Shown here one piece after another: positions 41,990-53,005 of a stretch of 64,000 bases of DNA. Under the pieces are notes generated by a model. It was not told the origin of the DNA. It ran no database searches and worked only from the letters and a program-made list of their open reading frames with translations. The stretch spans positions 1,922,001 through 1,986,000 of the forward strand of contig OZ345359.1 of NCBI GenBank assembly GCA_977006965.1, read 5' to 3'. The position numbers and the translations under genes are program-made. Each line of letters begins with the position of its first letter. The stretch's first letter is position 1. This DNA comes from Phymatolithon calcareum. Taxonomy: Eukaryota > Rhodophyta > Florideophyceae > Hapalidiales.

Positions 41990-42940
41990 GTGGAGCGGGG
42001 AATGGCGCAAACGCAAGGCAGAGTTTATCAGCGGGGCGGAGGGCAGACGGCCGAACGAGGAAGCTTTTGGGGGCAGGCGGGCAAGCGCAGGAAGATATAC
42101 AGGCAAAGACCGGCGTGTAGACGAACAGGCAGCAGGTGGGCAGGCGGGCAGGCGGGCAGGCGGGCAGGCGGGCAGGCGGGCAGGCGGGCAGGCGGGCAGG
42201 CGGGCAGGCGGGCAGGCGGGCAGGCGGGCAGGCGGGCAGGCGGGCAGGCGGGCAGGCGGGCAGGCGGGCAGGCGGGCAGGCGGGCAGGCGGGCAGGCGGG
42301 CAGGCGGGCAGGCGGGCAGGCGGGCAGGCGGGCAGGCGGGCAGGCGGGCAGGCGGGCAGGCGGGCAGGCGGGCAGGCGGGCAGGCGGGCAGGCGGGCAGG
42401 CGGGCAGGCGGGCAGGCGGGCAGGCGGGCAGGCGGGCAGGCGGGCAGGCGGGCAGGCGGGCAGGCGGGCAGGCGGGCAGGCGGGCAGGCGGGCAGGCGGG
42501 CAGGCGGGCAGGCGGGCAGGCGGGCAGGCGGGCAGGCGGGCAGGCGGGCAGGCGGGCAGGCGGGCAGGCGGGCAGGCGGGCAGGCCGGCAGACAAGCGCA
42601 AGCGGACACGATTGAGATCGGGCAACGGGCGAGCAGGTGTGTAGGCTATCCGACGGGGAGGCGGACGAGCAAGGAGGCAAGCGCAGGCGGGCACGATTGA
42701 GATCGGGCAACGGGCGGGCAGGTGTGCAGGCGATCCGGCGGCGAGCGGTGCGCAGCGGACATGTAGGTGTGCAGGCAGGACGAATATGATTTAAAATGTT
42801 TGGGCGGCCCGCAGAAGCCCTCGGGCTTCGCTTTTACAATTGTCAAAATTAAAGTGAGACCTCTAGTCGGGACCGGTGTGGGCCAGACGGCCCGCAGTGT
42901 ACGCACGGCGAGGCGATTTTGGCTGATGGTTAAGGTTGCC
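41990..42940. repeat. Right TIR of the MULE
   Basis: Inverse of the left arm. The outer portion (about 42790-42940) aligns with 36330-36480, including the GCGATTTTGGCTGA block. The inner portion contains the 8-bp satellite. Open frames here on both strands follow from the repeats. Confidence 0.8.
42136..42583. repeat. About 56 tandem copies of GGCAGGCG
   Basis: An almost perfect run of the 8-mer GGCAGGCG (equivalently CGCCTGCC) covers nearly 450 bases. Eight is not a multiple of three, so one 24-bp super-period keeps several frames open on both strands with the same AGRRAGGQ or PACPPARL octapeptide; none is evidence of a gene. G-runs of two make quadruplex formation possible but not certain. 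Confidence 0.95.
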
Positions 42941-42951
42941 TCCTTCTAATA
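42941..42951. repeat. 11-bp target-site duplication, right
   Basis: TCCTTCTAATA, identical to 36319-36329, directly after the MULE right tip. Confidence 0.9.
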
Positions 42952-43124
42952 GTTGATCAGATAATTATAATTAAATTTATGGACAACCAGAACTAATCCT
43001 GGATGTGTACATCCAGAAGTAGTTCTGGTTGTACAGAGAAATAGTTATGGAGCTCCAGACAGATATACGGATGGAAAGGACTATAGCGCTTCCGGAATCT
43101 CACAGCTCCTAAAAGTTGATCAGT
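42952..43124 (+). repeat. Host repeat unit right of the MULE
   Basis: Same-orientation relative of 36083-36329 (TTTATGGACAACCAGAACTA, ATGGAGCTCCAGA, ATGGAAAGGACTA, CACAGCTCCTAAAAGTTGAT). It contains a hairpin of about 22-bp arms with two mismatches at 42984-43031. Its uninterrupted 3' edge serves as an internal empty-site comparison for the MULE insertion. Confidence 0.65.
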
Positions 43125-45163
43125 GATATGCACTTAAATTTGTTTCTGGACCTCTAGTGTCTCTGTGACAGAATTTTTACCTCAATTGAGGGAATAAGAT
43201 TTATGTTACTTTTGCAAAAGAAAGCTATTAATTATCATGCTCGTAAAAGTCGTTAAGCTCATGGATCGCAACAACCTTCTTTGTACAACAGTCTCAACAA
43301 GTAAAAGTGTGGCAAAGGTATATTCTTGTGTAACAACATACGTTACTGTCGGTAAAAATCAGAAACTTAGAATAGCAACTTGTTACCAACTGGCGAAAGT
43401 TGCCCCCACTCGGCTGAGTAAGAATTCTTGTTGAGAAACTGGTTGGTAGTTTCTCCTTTATTGCTTGCTTAACTTTTTCTACTCGAGCAGACCTAGTGTC
43501 CGCTTATATACTACTTTAAACACTATCATACTGAGGAACAAAACCTGTCTAAAAGCTTCCCCAAATGTTTCTAGTAACATCGAAAAGGTTCTAGAAACCA
43601 CTATGTAAAAGCTCTAGAAGTCACTAAGTAAATTCTAGAAACTACAGGAATAATCCTTCGGCTCTATTTGGACAGGATCAGCCTTCAAGGATCGAGACAT
43701 TAATCTATTTAACTAGTTTAAACTATAGTCCAGTAGTATCCTAATTGATCTAAAGTACTCTGCATACTGTATTAGAGTTGTGTACTAGAGTGTAAACCAT
43801 TTGGTGTTATGTACACTTCTTATTTAAGTACAATTGTTATAGACAACCCAAACTGATAGTATTATCATAGTATAAAAGTATAAAGGATATTAAAAGTATG
43901 CTTTGCACATGTTCTATATTCGGAAAGTGGAACATACGAAAGATACATAGAAGTAAAGAAAATATAATATTGGAATCCGTAACTGTTCATATCACGAGAT
44001 AAACACGAGCATAATGAAGCGCTTATAAGTTAGTAGTTGCGGTACTCCTCGCACAGAAGAAAGTCCGGCTTTACGAATATGGCGTAAGCGAACTGTCTTG
44101 CCTTCGTGCTATAGATTTTTTTAAATCGCCCCTCAATTCAGGGTGTTCGTCACATAGATATTAGAAGACTCCATTCAATTCGCGGGAGAACATTCCTTTT
44201 CTGGAGGTGCGAAGTATTCTCGGAAGCTCATATCTTATTTCTGGAGGTACAATCGTAACTCTGAAACTAATAAATAGGTTCTGAAGATTCGGAAATATAT
44301 CTCGGCTCGCGAAGAAGCCGATCTAGAATCCAAGAATGCTAAGGTGCACATGACGACTCTGGCTGAGAAAGGAAAATTTTCAACCTCATTGCTCTGATTC
44401 TTTGTACTTTTTGGCCATAAATGTTAGGGTAATGTGTTGTTGGACTTACTGCGTATGGGGGAGCGGTCTGCAGAGTAGCTTTCTTCTGAACACATAGGAG
44501 CTATTCCCTCACCGGACACTAAAATTATGCGCATCGGAAAGACTATAAAATTAAGTTCTGCGCTCCGATTGTTCAGTCGAAGCCAAGTTGGAATCAAGAA
44601 TAAGGTAACTTCGTCCGAAACAGTTGAGCTATTCCACAGAAGATATACAGGCGTCAAATTAGTTTACATGTTGCGACTCTGTATCAGTTCACATGTTTCA
44701 ACTCTAGGAGGGGTTGAAGCCTCCAGAGGGGTTTTTCGAGGGGTCGCACAGGGGTCGCGAGCTTAAAAAAAGGCGAAGTATTCGATACTTCGGTCCAGCG
44801 ACCCCTCTATTCTATGAGCGAACTGAAACTTTTGACTTTGCTCGCAATACGTCCCCTATTCGATTTTTATTGGTACACTTGGCTTCGTCGCAGAGGATCA
44901 GTTTTTTGCAAACAGTGTATGATTTCAGAAACTTTGGATTATTTTTTATTTCAGGGCTCCATGTGACTGACAACTCCAATCATAATCCAAGAGTGGTCGG
45001 AATCGCAAGTAATCCAACAGTATCACTTCATACAGTTGATCTGCTGCTCTGTTGCTTCGTTATGGAAGTAATGTTTTTCAACACTTTTCAAAAAAACATT
45101 AAAATATTCACTGCTATGAACATTTCCCGCTGCCCTTGGACCATCAGATTCGTATTCGTTGGA
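43125..45163. other. AT-rich intergenic region, no recognised gene
   Basis: Low-GC sequence with no supported frame. Three near-copies of a roughly 24-bp unit around TTCTAGAA occur at 43569-43645, and a short perfect hairpin at 43433-43455. It may be old LTR or host-repeat debris. An ORF at 44714-45196 shows no motif. Confidence 0.4.
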
Positions 45164-45223
45164 ACCAGCACATTTAGAACTTCTACTTCTCTATAGAGAA
45201 GTGGAAGTTCCAAATGTGCTGGT
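45164..45223. repeat. 60-bp near-perfect palindrome
   Basis: Thirty-base arms starting ACCAGCACATTT meet at CTATAG, with two mismatched positions. It lies 127 bases left of the 45350 element end. Confidence 0.95.
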
Positions 45224-45712
45224 CTATAGTGTCTAAAGTTTATGTGAATGGAGCCCCTCAATGAAGGTAAGCAAACTGATATCGTACTATCCTGCAATGA
45301 AAGTCGCTTGGTTCGTCAAATGCTACGTACTGTACTTCACTGAGTTCGACCAGGGGAATGTTATGTGGGGGAGTAACGCAAAACGGGTGTCATGCTGCTT
45401 TTCTGAAAATGGGTCCATACAATTTCTATGAAGCTTTACAAGCGATGTGAAAATGTATCATATATGCATGTTTCTAATGGGAAAAAATAAGGTCTGTTGG
45501 CATGTTTAATCGTCGTTATTGCCGTGCACCCACATTTGATTGTGGTCGACGGAGGCGTCTGGGTTGGGTATAGCATTTGCAGCCCCGAGAGTGCTTACAG
45601 ATAATCTGTACTGTAAGCAATCCGTAGAGAGCAGACGAATTCTGGCAATCGCCAGTTTGCTCAACCCCCTCTTCCGTTTTGCCAGAACACCCCTCGACTA
45701 TCTCAAGGATGC

Positions 45713-47110
45713 TTATGAATAGAACCCAACCGGTCCCGTCCTTTCCGTCAGCTGGACTGATGACTGTCGTGCGACAATCATCCCGACGGAGTCGATTCTA
45801 CCGCTGCTTGCCCACATGTACCTTTTCCGTGCATCTGAGGTCCACAGTCCCATGAATCCTGCCACGAGGTCTCCTCCTTCTGGGACGTTTGCGTACATCG
45901 TTGCACCGCCTATCTGCATAGAATGGACACCGGTTGCAAGCGACGGAAGCCCTGCCATTGAGAGAAATCTTTTTAGGGCTGTTCTTGATTCGTCATAGGT
46001 GACCTATGCTCCAGTCAGCGGATTCCGAAACAAAGGTATTTTTGAATCCTCGCCCTGCACTTGGTCTCCTTCCAGCATATCTCTTATGGCGCGGGCCGCC
46101 GACAGAGACGAGTCTTCCTCATCCAAGATGAATGTCTTCACTGTTCCTCTCTCCCCGGTCGGGTCTGTTTTGTTTGGTTTCAGCTTTATGCCGACACGCG
46201 CGCCCAAGACTCGCCCGTGAATATCTCTGCCAATGTCTACCGTTAGCCTTCCGCGATGCGTTTCGTGCCTTGCGTCCCATTCTTTGCCCTTCTCTTTCTT
46301 TCCGCGAATATGGTCTCCGCTCCGTAGCACCCCCTGCCACTGGCAGAGCCACAGAGCCCATAGAACTCTATGAAGTTGTTCGTTCCTGAGATCCATAACT
46401 GCCCGTACCGCTCGCAGGTGCTGCGGCAGGATTGGAAGTCGAGGCGCTGTATGGCTTGGACTTATTTTGTGTAGACCTTTTAAGACCAGCTCCAATTTGT
46501 TACTTCCCACTGTCCCATCTCTCAGACCGGGCCGACGCCCTACGTTCGCAGCATAGTAGGTTCTTACTGTAGATATCACCTGTTCCGCGTATTGAGCTGT
46601 GTTCATGTGTCGGCCCGGCTTCCGGGGATAGTATACAATGTACGCGGCGAACTCTGCAAGTGTTGAGATCTCCGCATTCAGTTGTTCCATCGAGGGTCTG
46701 GTGTGTCCTCTTGGAAGTATCCCGAAACTTATTGGGTCAATTCCTTTCACCGAACAGAACTCTTTCCAGTACGATACTTGCGAGGATGCTGTTCTTATAG
46801 TTCCAATCGCATGTCCCTTTGCTCCTGCCTCGGCTGTGAGCGCTTCTAAGCGGCCTAGAATTGTCACCCTGTCCCGAGTCCTGGACGCTATTCTCCTTTG
46901 TGCCGCAGCTCCTGTCCCTCGTGCTCTTGCATCTCCGGTTCTGATTTCAAAACGTCTTCGTTGGCCGCGGCCTCGTGCTGCCCTTGTCATTTTTTTGGAA
47001 TCAATGGGGAAGGCTTGTTCGTGCGCCTCCTGCTTTGGGTTGACTTCTTCTGAGGGCTGTCTCGTTGGGGAGTGATTATATTTATTCCGACTGGTGGGGC
47101 CGCTGATCAT
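45713..47110 (-). pseudogene. Tyrosine recombinase of the DIRS element
   Basis: A 368-aa frame from an ATG at 47110 ends at a TAG (46004-46006); reading on in the same frame immediately gives VTYDESRTALKRFL and the rest of the domain to 45713. Box I Arg is probably in GVLRSGDHIRG, a basic KLKPNKTDP follows, and the C-terminal motif is GVHSMQIGGAT with WTSDARKRYMWAS carrying the candidate nucleophile Tyr. The HxxR motif reads HSMQ, so a catalytic Arg seems lost. Basic N-terminus (RAARGRGQRRRF). The stop and the Arg change make it non-functional. Confidence 0.8.
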
Positions 47111-47170
47111 ACATATTTTGATCGGTTAAAACAAAGAGAGGAACTTTTTGGTTTTAGTCTTCTCACATTT

Positions 47171-48846
47171 TCATGCTCTTTTTGCACCTTCGTGTCCTAC
47201 CGAGCGTCCAGCTTCAATTATCCTCTCTGACCAACTGCCAAGCTCCCTTGGCGGGGCGATGCGCTTGACATCCCATATTTTTTCGGCGCATTCAATGGCT
47301 CTTTTAACACGAGAGCGACTGAGGTTGTCCGCTATTTCGTTCTTCTCTCCAGATATGTGGTGCATTCTTATTGTAATATCAAGCCTTTTCTCGACCTTCT
47401 TCACAATTCGTAGTGCCTCGAGCATTGTTGCTGAGTATGCCCGACCGGAGTTCACTGCATCACATGCGCTTTCGTTGTCATTTCGGAAGATTAAGCGCAT
47501 ACCAGCATGTAGCATTTTTGCTTTAAACGCAACATGGAGGACTATTGCAATCGTGAGTAGCTCGAGGGGCGATATTGATATCACTTCGTCGGATAACGCC
47601 TGACGGATTTCTGGGCTCCACATACCATACGCGATATTGCCCATGACACAGACTCCCCATCCTCCTTCCATCCCTCCGCTCGCATCGGAGTTTGCTCCTT
47701 CCAAACCTACATGCAGGAATATCGGGTTTTTCGTTATTGGCGGTAGTTCACCAGTGTAAAACTGTGATAGCATACATTGCGCGTCCTTAATCCATGCGTT
47801 GCTTATGATTCCAGCCGCTACTCTCGTGTTTGGCTGCACGCGGAGGCTTCTGTATGCATTGTTGCAGAGAAAGTTTCCATTATCAACGAAGCGGGAGATG
47901 AAGTGATGGAGGCCGGCAAATTCTTAGAGTTGAAGCAGCGGGATGGGCCTTCCTTTCTTATCTTCCATTTCCTTTATCATCTCCCTGAGCTTTTGAATCT
48001 TGGAGTCTCGGGGCCTGCACTCAATGTTGTCGAGGTCCCTAGTATCGTAGACTGCCCCTATTGATGAGAACTGCTGTGAGAATGGCTGATTTGCTTCAGG
48101 TTTCTCGCTTAGAGGAACTTCGTAGACATCTTCCAGAACTCTCCTTATTCCATCTCTCGCGTCCTGTGCCGCTATCTCGCCAATGACAAAAATAGTGATA
48201 TCATCCTGGAATGTGGTCAACACCACGACGCCATATTGCCTCGGATCATCCGGGAATTTTTCACACCGTCCTCGTCTCCATTCTTCTAGCTTTCTCAACT
48301 CTTCCAATTGCCGTATGTTGATGTGTTTGTCGCGGGACAAACCCCATTCCTCTTCCCGTGCTGTTCTCTCGATTAGTTCTGCTACTAGAAACGTTACTCT
48401 TTGTGCAGAGTGTGCAGATGAGGAGTGCCCCATTTCCATGCGATGGTCTTCTCGGAATCCGCCCAGCCCAGCGCATAGACGACAGTTTTCCACTTTTCGC
48501 TGTCGCAGGTGGCCAACTGTCGGAACCATTTTTTGAGGTCTATCGTGGTACCCATGAGCTTCATGCCGGCATGCCTCGCGCCATCCGCCAAAATAGCAAG
48601 CACCTCATTGTTTGCTTCTATAGATCCCCATTCGAATTCCAAATAGTGTGGCAGGCGAGTGTTCGCGTTGGATGACAATGGCATCCAGTTTTCTTCCCCA
48701 ACTTTGACAGAACTCGCGTGAGTGCCGTCCGCTGGCCAGCTCGCGTTCCACACCAAACGCAAGGAACCGTCACCTTTTTCCTCTACACTACCGGGTGCGA
48801 CTTGGAATGGCACGGCCGGGGGTGGTCGTGTGCTTTTCCAATCCAT
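47171..48846 (-). pseudogene. Reverse transcriptase-RNase H of the DIRS element
   Basis: The N-terminal RT part (48846-48394) contains TIDLKKWFRQLATCDSEKW with the first catalytic Asp. A frame change near 48425 leads to HSSSAHSAQRVTFLVAE and the active-site loop TTFQDDITIFVI. A TAA at 47924-47926 interrupts the thumb/connection, after which the same frame continues EFAGLHHFISRFVDNGN. RNase H follows with SDASGGMEGGWG, SPLELLTIA, RNDNESACDAVN and HHISGEKNEIADNLSRS, an intact-looking active-site set. Broken overall. Confidence 0.82.
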
Positions 48847-49934
48847 CCTATGTTTAGCTCATCTTCTACAACGTTGTTGAATTTTCTTTCCGCATCGCAA
48901 GCCTTTTTCTGGTGCGGTGAAAAGGTGCAAACAGGGGGAGTGCTAGGTGAATAGTCATAGAATCCCGACTTCAGGAATGCTAAAAGCTCCCTGTCAGGCC
49001 ATCCGATCTCGAGTCCGTCTTCTCTGAGTTTTTGTGCATTGAATCCCCAGTTATGTCGTGCCGCAGGTTTCGCCACTCGAATTTTTGGCACCTTTTCTTC
49101 TGTTAGGTCCAGTGTGAATCCGGCCTTCAAAACTTTGATGACCAATGGATTGTATTCGTCGAAGCCGATGCGGACCTCCGAGTGTGGCTTCCCGAGTATA
49201 GCTCTTCTCCTGTGCGTCGAGTTTTTGGGTCTCTCCTGTTCATCATCTCTGTCCACTCGGCTTCTGGCAGCCTCAAGACGGCTAATTGCAGCCTCCGTGA
49301 AGCAGTGCCTCCACGAGGGAAGATTATCCTCGACTTCCTTAGCCAGTTCACGCGGGAAAGGTAGCGGGTTTCGGGGGTTCGGTGTCAACAGGGCTTGTGG
49401 TCCGGGAGGTAGCTTCCTGTCCCGAGTGTGCACTCCGTTTGCCTCTTCGAGTGGCACGAGAAAGTATCCTCCCCGTCGATATCTTCTCGTAGGGTCTCGC
49501 CGTACACGTGCCGTGAGGTTTCCGTCCACTAGCGAAACCGTGCGCCAAGTTAGAGTTACTGTATCAAGATTAACTTGGGACTTTGCCCCTCGTGAATTTC
49601 GGAGGTTGTCGTCTTCATTTTCTGTGTCGTATTCCTGGAAGGCATCCAAGCCAGGATCAGTTGTTTCTCGAGCCTGCTCACCCTGATCCCATTCGATGTT
49701 CTCTAGTTTTGTGTCCCGCGGGACGCCGGCGTGTGTTTCAGTGATTCGTATGCCAAGAATTGATAGTGCGGTTCCACCTTCTGAATGTGTATTTCGCCCC
49801 TCAGTATTTGGCACTGTATCTTGCACTCGGCTCTCCGTTGCTTCTCTACAATTTGCCAAGGGTTCCATTTCTGTTTGAGTCTCTTCTTTGTTCTCGAGAA
49901 GTTTTTCTCCTTGCGGCAGCGCCGCGTCCTCCAC
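48783..49934 (-). pseudogene. Pre-RT region of the DIRS polyprotein
   Basis: An open frame of 383 aa with no ATG at its edge. The N-terminal half is acidic and low-complexity. The second half (FPRELAKEVEDNLPSWRHCF, RIGFDEYNPLVIKVLKAGF) resembles the region before the RT fingers in DIRS-like elements. Its end (NIGWIGKAHDHPRP) overlaps the RT frame at 48846 by 63 bases in a different phase, so a frameshift is needed to join them. Confidence 0.6.
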
Positions 49935-50141
49935 AGGCGCTCCACGGTCACCTGACCGATTGCGCTCGGTTAGTCAACTTCGTGATGCGACTGGCCTCGC
50001 CTGTGTTTTCTGGTAGCGCACTCGCACTCCATCTGCTTCTCGTGCCTGTTTTGCGATCTCTTGAATGCGTGGTGGCCAGCTCTCTGGAATATCGCACCAT
50101 TCCTCTGTCATGCATTCCGCTAGCTTGTGTCCCATGTGGTT

Positions 50142-52306
50142 TCATTTGAAGCACGGCAGGGCCTGCAGTCTCTGGCGCTTAGTAGCTGGTCCCTCTCGTC
50201 CAGTTTGGGCTCCCTTCGGTGCCGCCGCTGCGACTGAAGCGTTCTGAGACAGTGGCCGCTGTGTGGTGATAGGCGTCGGTATCCTCTGCCCTCTTCGTCC
50301 CTGCAGCTCGTGTGCTTCCCCGAACTTCCGTTTGTATGACTGGACGCGGCCGTACGCATCCATGCCCTCGGGTTGAGTAAGCGCTGCCCCGAGCACAGTC
50401 TCACCGCTCCTAACGGTTTCTCCCATTCTCGCGCTGTGATATGCTGTCATGCACCTGTGCTTTGCAGCCTGCAAGACGTTATCAAATACGATTTTTGACC
50501 TCGGGCCCCACTGCGTGAGGGGTGGAACATCTACTTGTTCATTGTTCGCCCTTTTCCGTACGTCTGCGGCGTGTTCCTCCATGCGAACAGTAAAGGCACG
50601 AAACAAACCTTGCACGCTTGCTTCTCGGCCGTGTTCCATGTATGCGTTCTTGAGGCGCAGACCTAGCTCGATGACTCCAACCCAAGACAACACCGAGGGG
50701 TGATGGAGTTTTCTTGCGGCCAGAGAAACCCCTTCAATAACATCCCACAGCTGTCCGATTGTTTTAACATTGATCCACCTGTGTTCCCTTTGCTTACGTG
50801 TGAGCCGGTCTCGAGTTGCCATTTTCACCGTCGCATATCCTGGCATAGCATTAGAACGATCCTTGAAGTCGAGCCCGCCAAAAAGCTCATATCTGAATCG
50901 GTCGCTCTCTCGGAATCGTAGGGTCAGAAGCTTAGCTATTGCCACCTCTGGAATCAGTCTCAGGGAGTTCTCCTGGTTTAGCTCCTCAAACATCGTGCTG
51001 ACAAAGTCCTTCCCGGTAGCAGGGAAGGAGACAATGGAGAGGTCGGGACCGCCAACTTGCAGTGCGTTTAGTGTTTCGCCGGTGGCCTCTGTCAATAGCC
51101 GCACCTTCGAGATGTCTATCTTTGTCGTTTCCTTTCTGCGGAAGTAGCCCTCGAGTTCCGCAGTCTCTCCGTCGTTCAGACGTGACTCGTCATCTTTCGG
51201 TTCTCGGCGGAGAACAAAGGTAGGGTGTAGTAACCCAGCGGCGGGGTCTCTTCCTGTACCCCGGTTCGCGCCCTCTGACGCTCCTGCCCATAACGCGCGG
51301 TGTAGCTCCGTTCTCGTCGTTGTTCAGTGATCATCGTCATGATTTCATCAAGGTCTCCAAAGCCTGCGGCCAGGCAAAGGTCATTCCAAGGCCGGCCGCC
51401 ATCAAGTTGGATTGTTGCTTTTAGCTGTCGGATACGTTTGGCAACGTCATCCATTGTCTTCCAGTCTATTCCAACACTACCGGCGCTGCCGGTGTCAGTT
51501 TCCGCCATTTCCATATCGTTTGCAATGCTGCTAGCGGTCGTAGCAACGACTTCAATTCCTCTGATTTGCTCGATCATTGGGAGGTCCTCCTCCGGAGGAC
51601 ATTCCCATTGAGCTTCGTCTTTCGCTGACACGCGTAGTTGCAACGCTCGGCAGAGCTGTTCTGGCAAACGTGGCGACCCAAGCCAGCCTATATCACCTTC
51701 TCTACCGTCTTCTTATTGGGCTAGGGATAGGAGTGCGTCGAACTTTTGCACATCAGCTTGCTCCGTGGTTAGCGTTCCGAGCTTCGCTTGAACATCATTT
51801 CGATTCAGAAGGGCTTCCAGCTTCCTGGCTAGTGGACTCAGTGCATTCTCGTTCGTGAACCAGTCAGAATGGACTACACGTTCAACGAACTGGCTAGGAA
51901 CAGTCAGAGTTTTTGCCAGGATCCTGTCGATACCAGGAAAAATAATATGGTCCTGCCGTTGCAGGGTAGTGCCGTCTGCCGCTGCTCCGGCAAACGGAGG
52001 CGCAAAGATGGACTGTTGTTGGAACGGACCGCGGAGAGGGCGCACCGGAAGGTACTTGTGCGTACCTTTTGCAGATGTTTTCACTTCAACAAATGCATTT
52101 TTCCTTCCACGGGGGCGAATTCCTTGCATTTTCCACCCCTTAGCCACCGCTTCGTCGTAGGTCACGTTCAAGATAATTCCCGGGACAGCATCGGGGCGTT
52201 CTGCAATGTCGCTGTTGGGATTAGTGGCTATGGCGAATGCGGATTGCATTCCTCTGGCAGCGTCTGTCGCTTCCCTTATAGCACCTGCGATTCCTGTTGA
52301 ATACAT
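50142..52306 (-). pseudogene. Gag-like region of the DIRS element with broken zinc knuckle
   Basis: Starts at an ATG at 52306. An in-frame TAA at 51713-51715 interrupts it, the frame resumes to 51176, and a change of phase near 51190 leads to the 51104-50142 frame. The stop that ends that frame (TGA, 50142-50144) falls where the second Cys of a CCHC zinc knuckle is expected: LPCFK, stop, NHMGHKLAEC. A one-base change of a Cys codon explains it. The gag function is inferred from position and the knuckle; the rest has no recognisable motif. Confidence 0.7.
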
Positions 52307-53005
52307 CGCGGCTAGTCGGGAGCAGCGGCGCTGCGGCTCTTTTCGTTCTGTACCGCGCGGAGGGGTTCTAAGGCCTGCAGGCCCCTGTTACCGCGGCGCG
52401 GCTTCGATTCGGACTCCGCGTTTCCCGTCCTTCTTCGTGCACTGTTATTTTGTCGATGGTGTGAGGTCTTTCTTTCCTTACTGCACCCGGATGCGAAAAA
52501 TATAGAGCTTAAATAGGTCTCGCAGAGTTGGGGTTTTCGGTTCAGTCCCCTTCTTCGTAGCGCGACCTGCATGGGCAAATCTCCTTCTCTTGGTTTCGTT
52601 TCGCCCAGTTGCCTTTGCTCTCGCGCTTTTCGTTATTTTTATCGCTACCCATAGTGCTCGCTTTCACACTTCATTAAGTGCCGCTAGTAAGAGAAAAAAA
52701 AATTTGTCTGACCCTATTGCGTCCGACGATGGGCATTCGTCGCCCTCGTTGCGAGCTCTTGCAGTCAGTGCCCCTTGCCCTTTGGCGCACGTGACTCTAT
52801 ATTGGTGCATGACATGTACACGTGTACTGACACTAATTGCGGGACCTACAACAAGGCTAATGCTCAAAATACGGTACGGTCAGAACTTGGCCTGTGTCCC
52901 GTCTCTGACCGTTTTTTGTTGCCGTGTGCGCGCGATAAAAACGACTGATCAAAACCAACTTTAATTCACCAACCTAGCCAAGCCGAGATTAAAGCAACAA
53001 ATATT

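Larger units (their letters stand above)
36330..42940 (-). mobile_element. Complete 6.6-kb MULE-type transposon carrying a histone H3 variant and a J-like gene
   Basis: Both tips read GGCAACCTTAAC(A/C)ATCAGC inward and are inverted copies. The first roughly 150 bases of each arm align well, and the arms continue as about 1 kb of pyrimidine/purine-biased minisatellite. An 11-bp direct repeat flanks the element. Inside are an intact MULE transposase (38991-41495), an H3 variant (37501-37935) and a J-like protein (38362-38916). Long TIRs, TSD length and transposase type all agree with Mutator-like elements. Arms differ mainly in minisatellite length, so insertion is not brand new, yet all three genes are open. 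The cargo could be captured host genes or long-term element genes. Confidence 0.88.
45713..52306 (-). mobile_element. DIRS-like tyrosine-recombinase retrotransposon, degenerate
   Basis: In transcription order (right to left): gag-like frames with a zinc knuckle, a linker frame, reverse transcriptase, RNase H and a tyrosine recombinase. This order and the recombinase in place of an integrase are typical of DIRS/Ngaro-type elements. At least three in-frame stops and two or more frame changes break it. Terminal repeats were not found, so the outer limits are those of the coding parts; regulatory ends may extend to about 52980 and 45540. Confidence 0.8.

Noticed and set aside
41922-42710. 262-aa, 236-aa and related frames
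   Set aside because: Products of the 8-bp satellite read in several phases on both strands.
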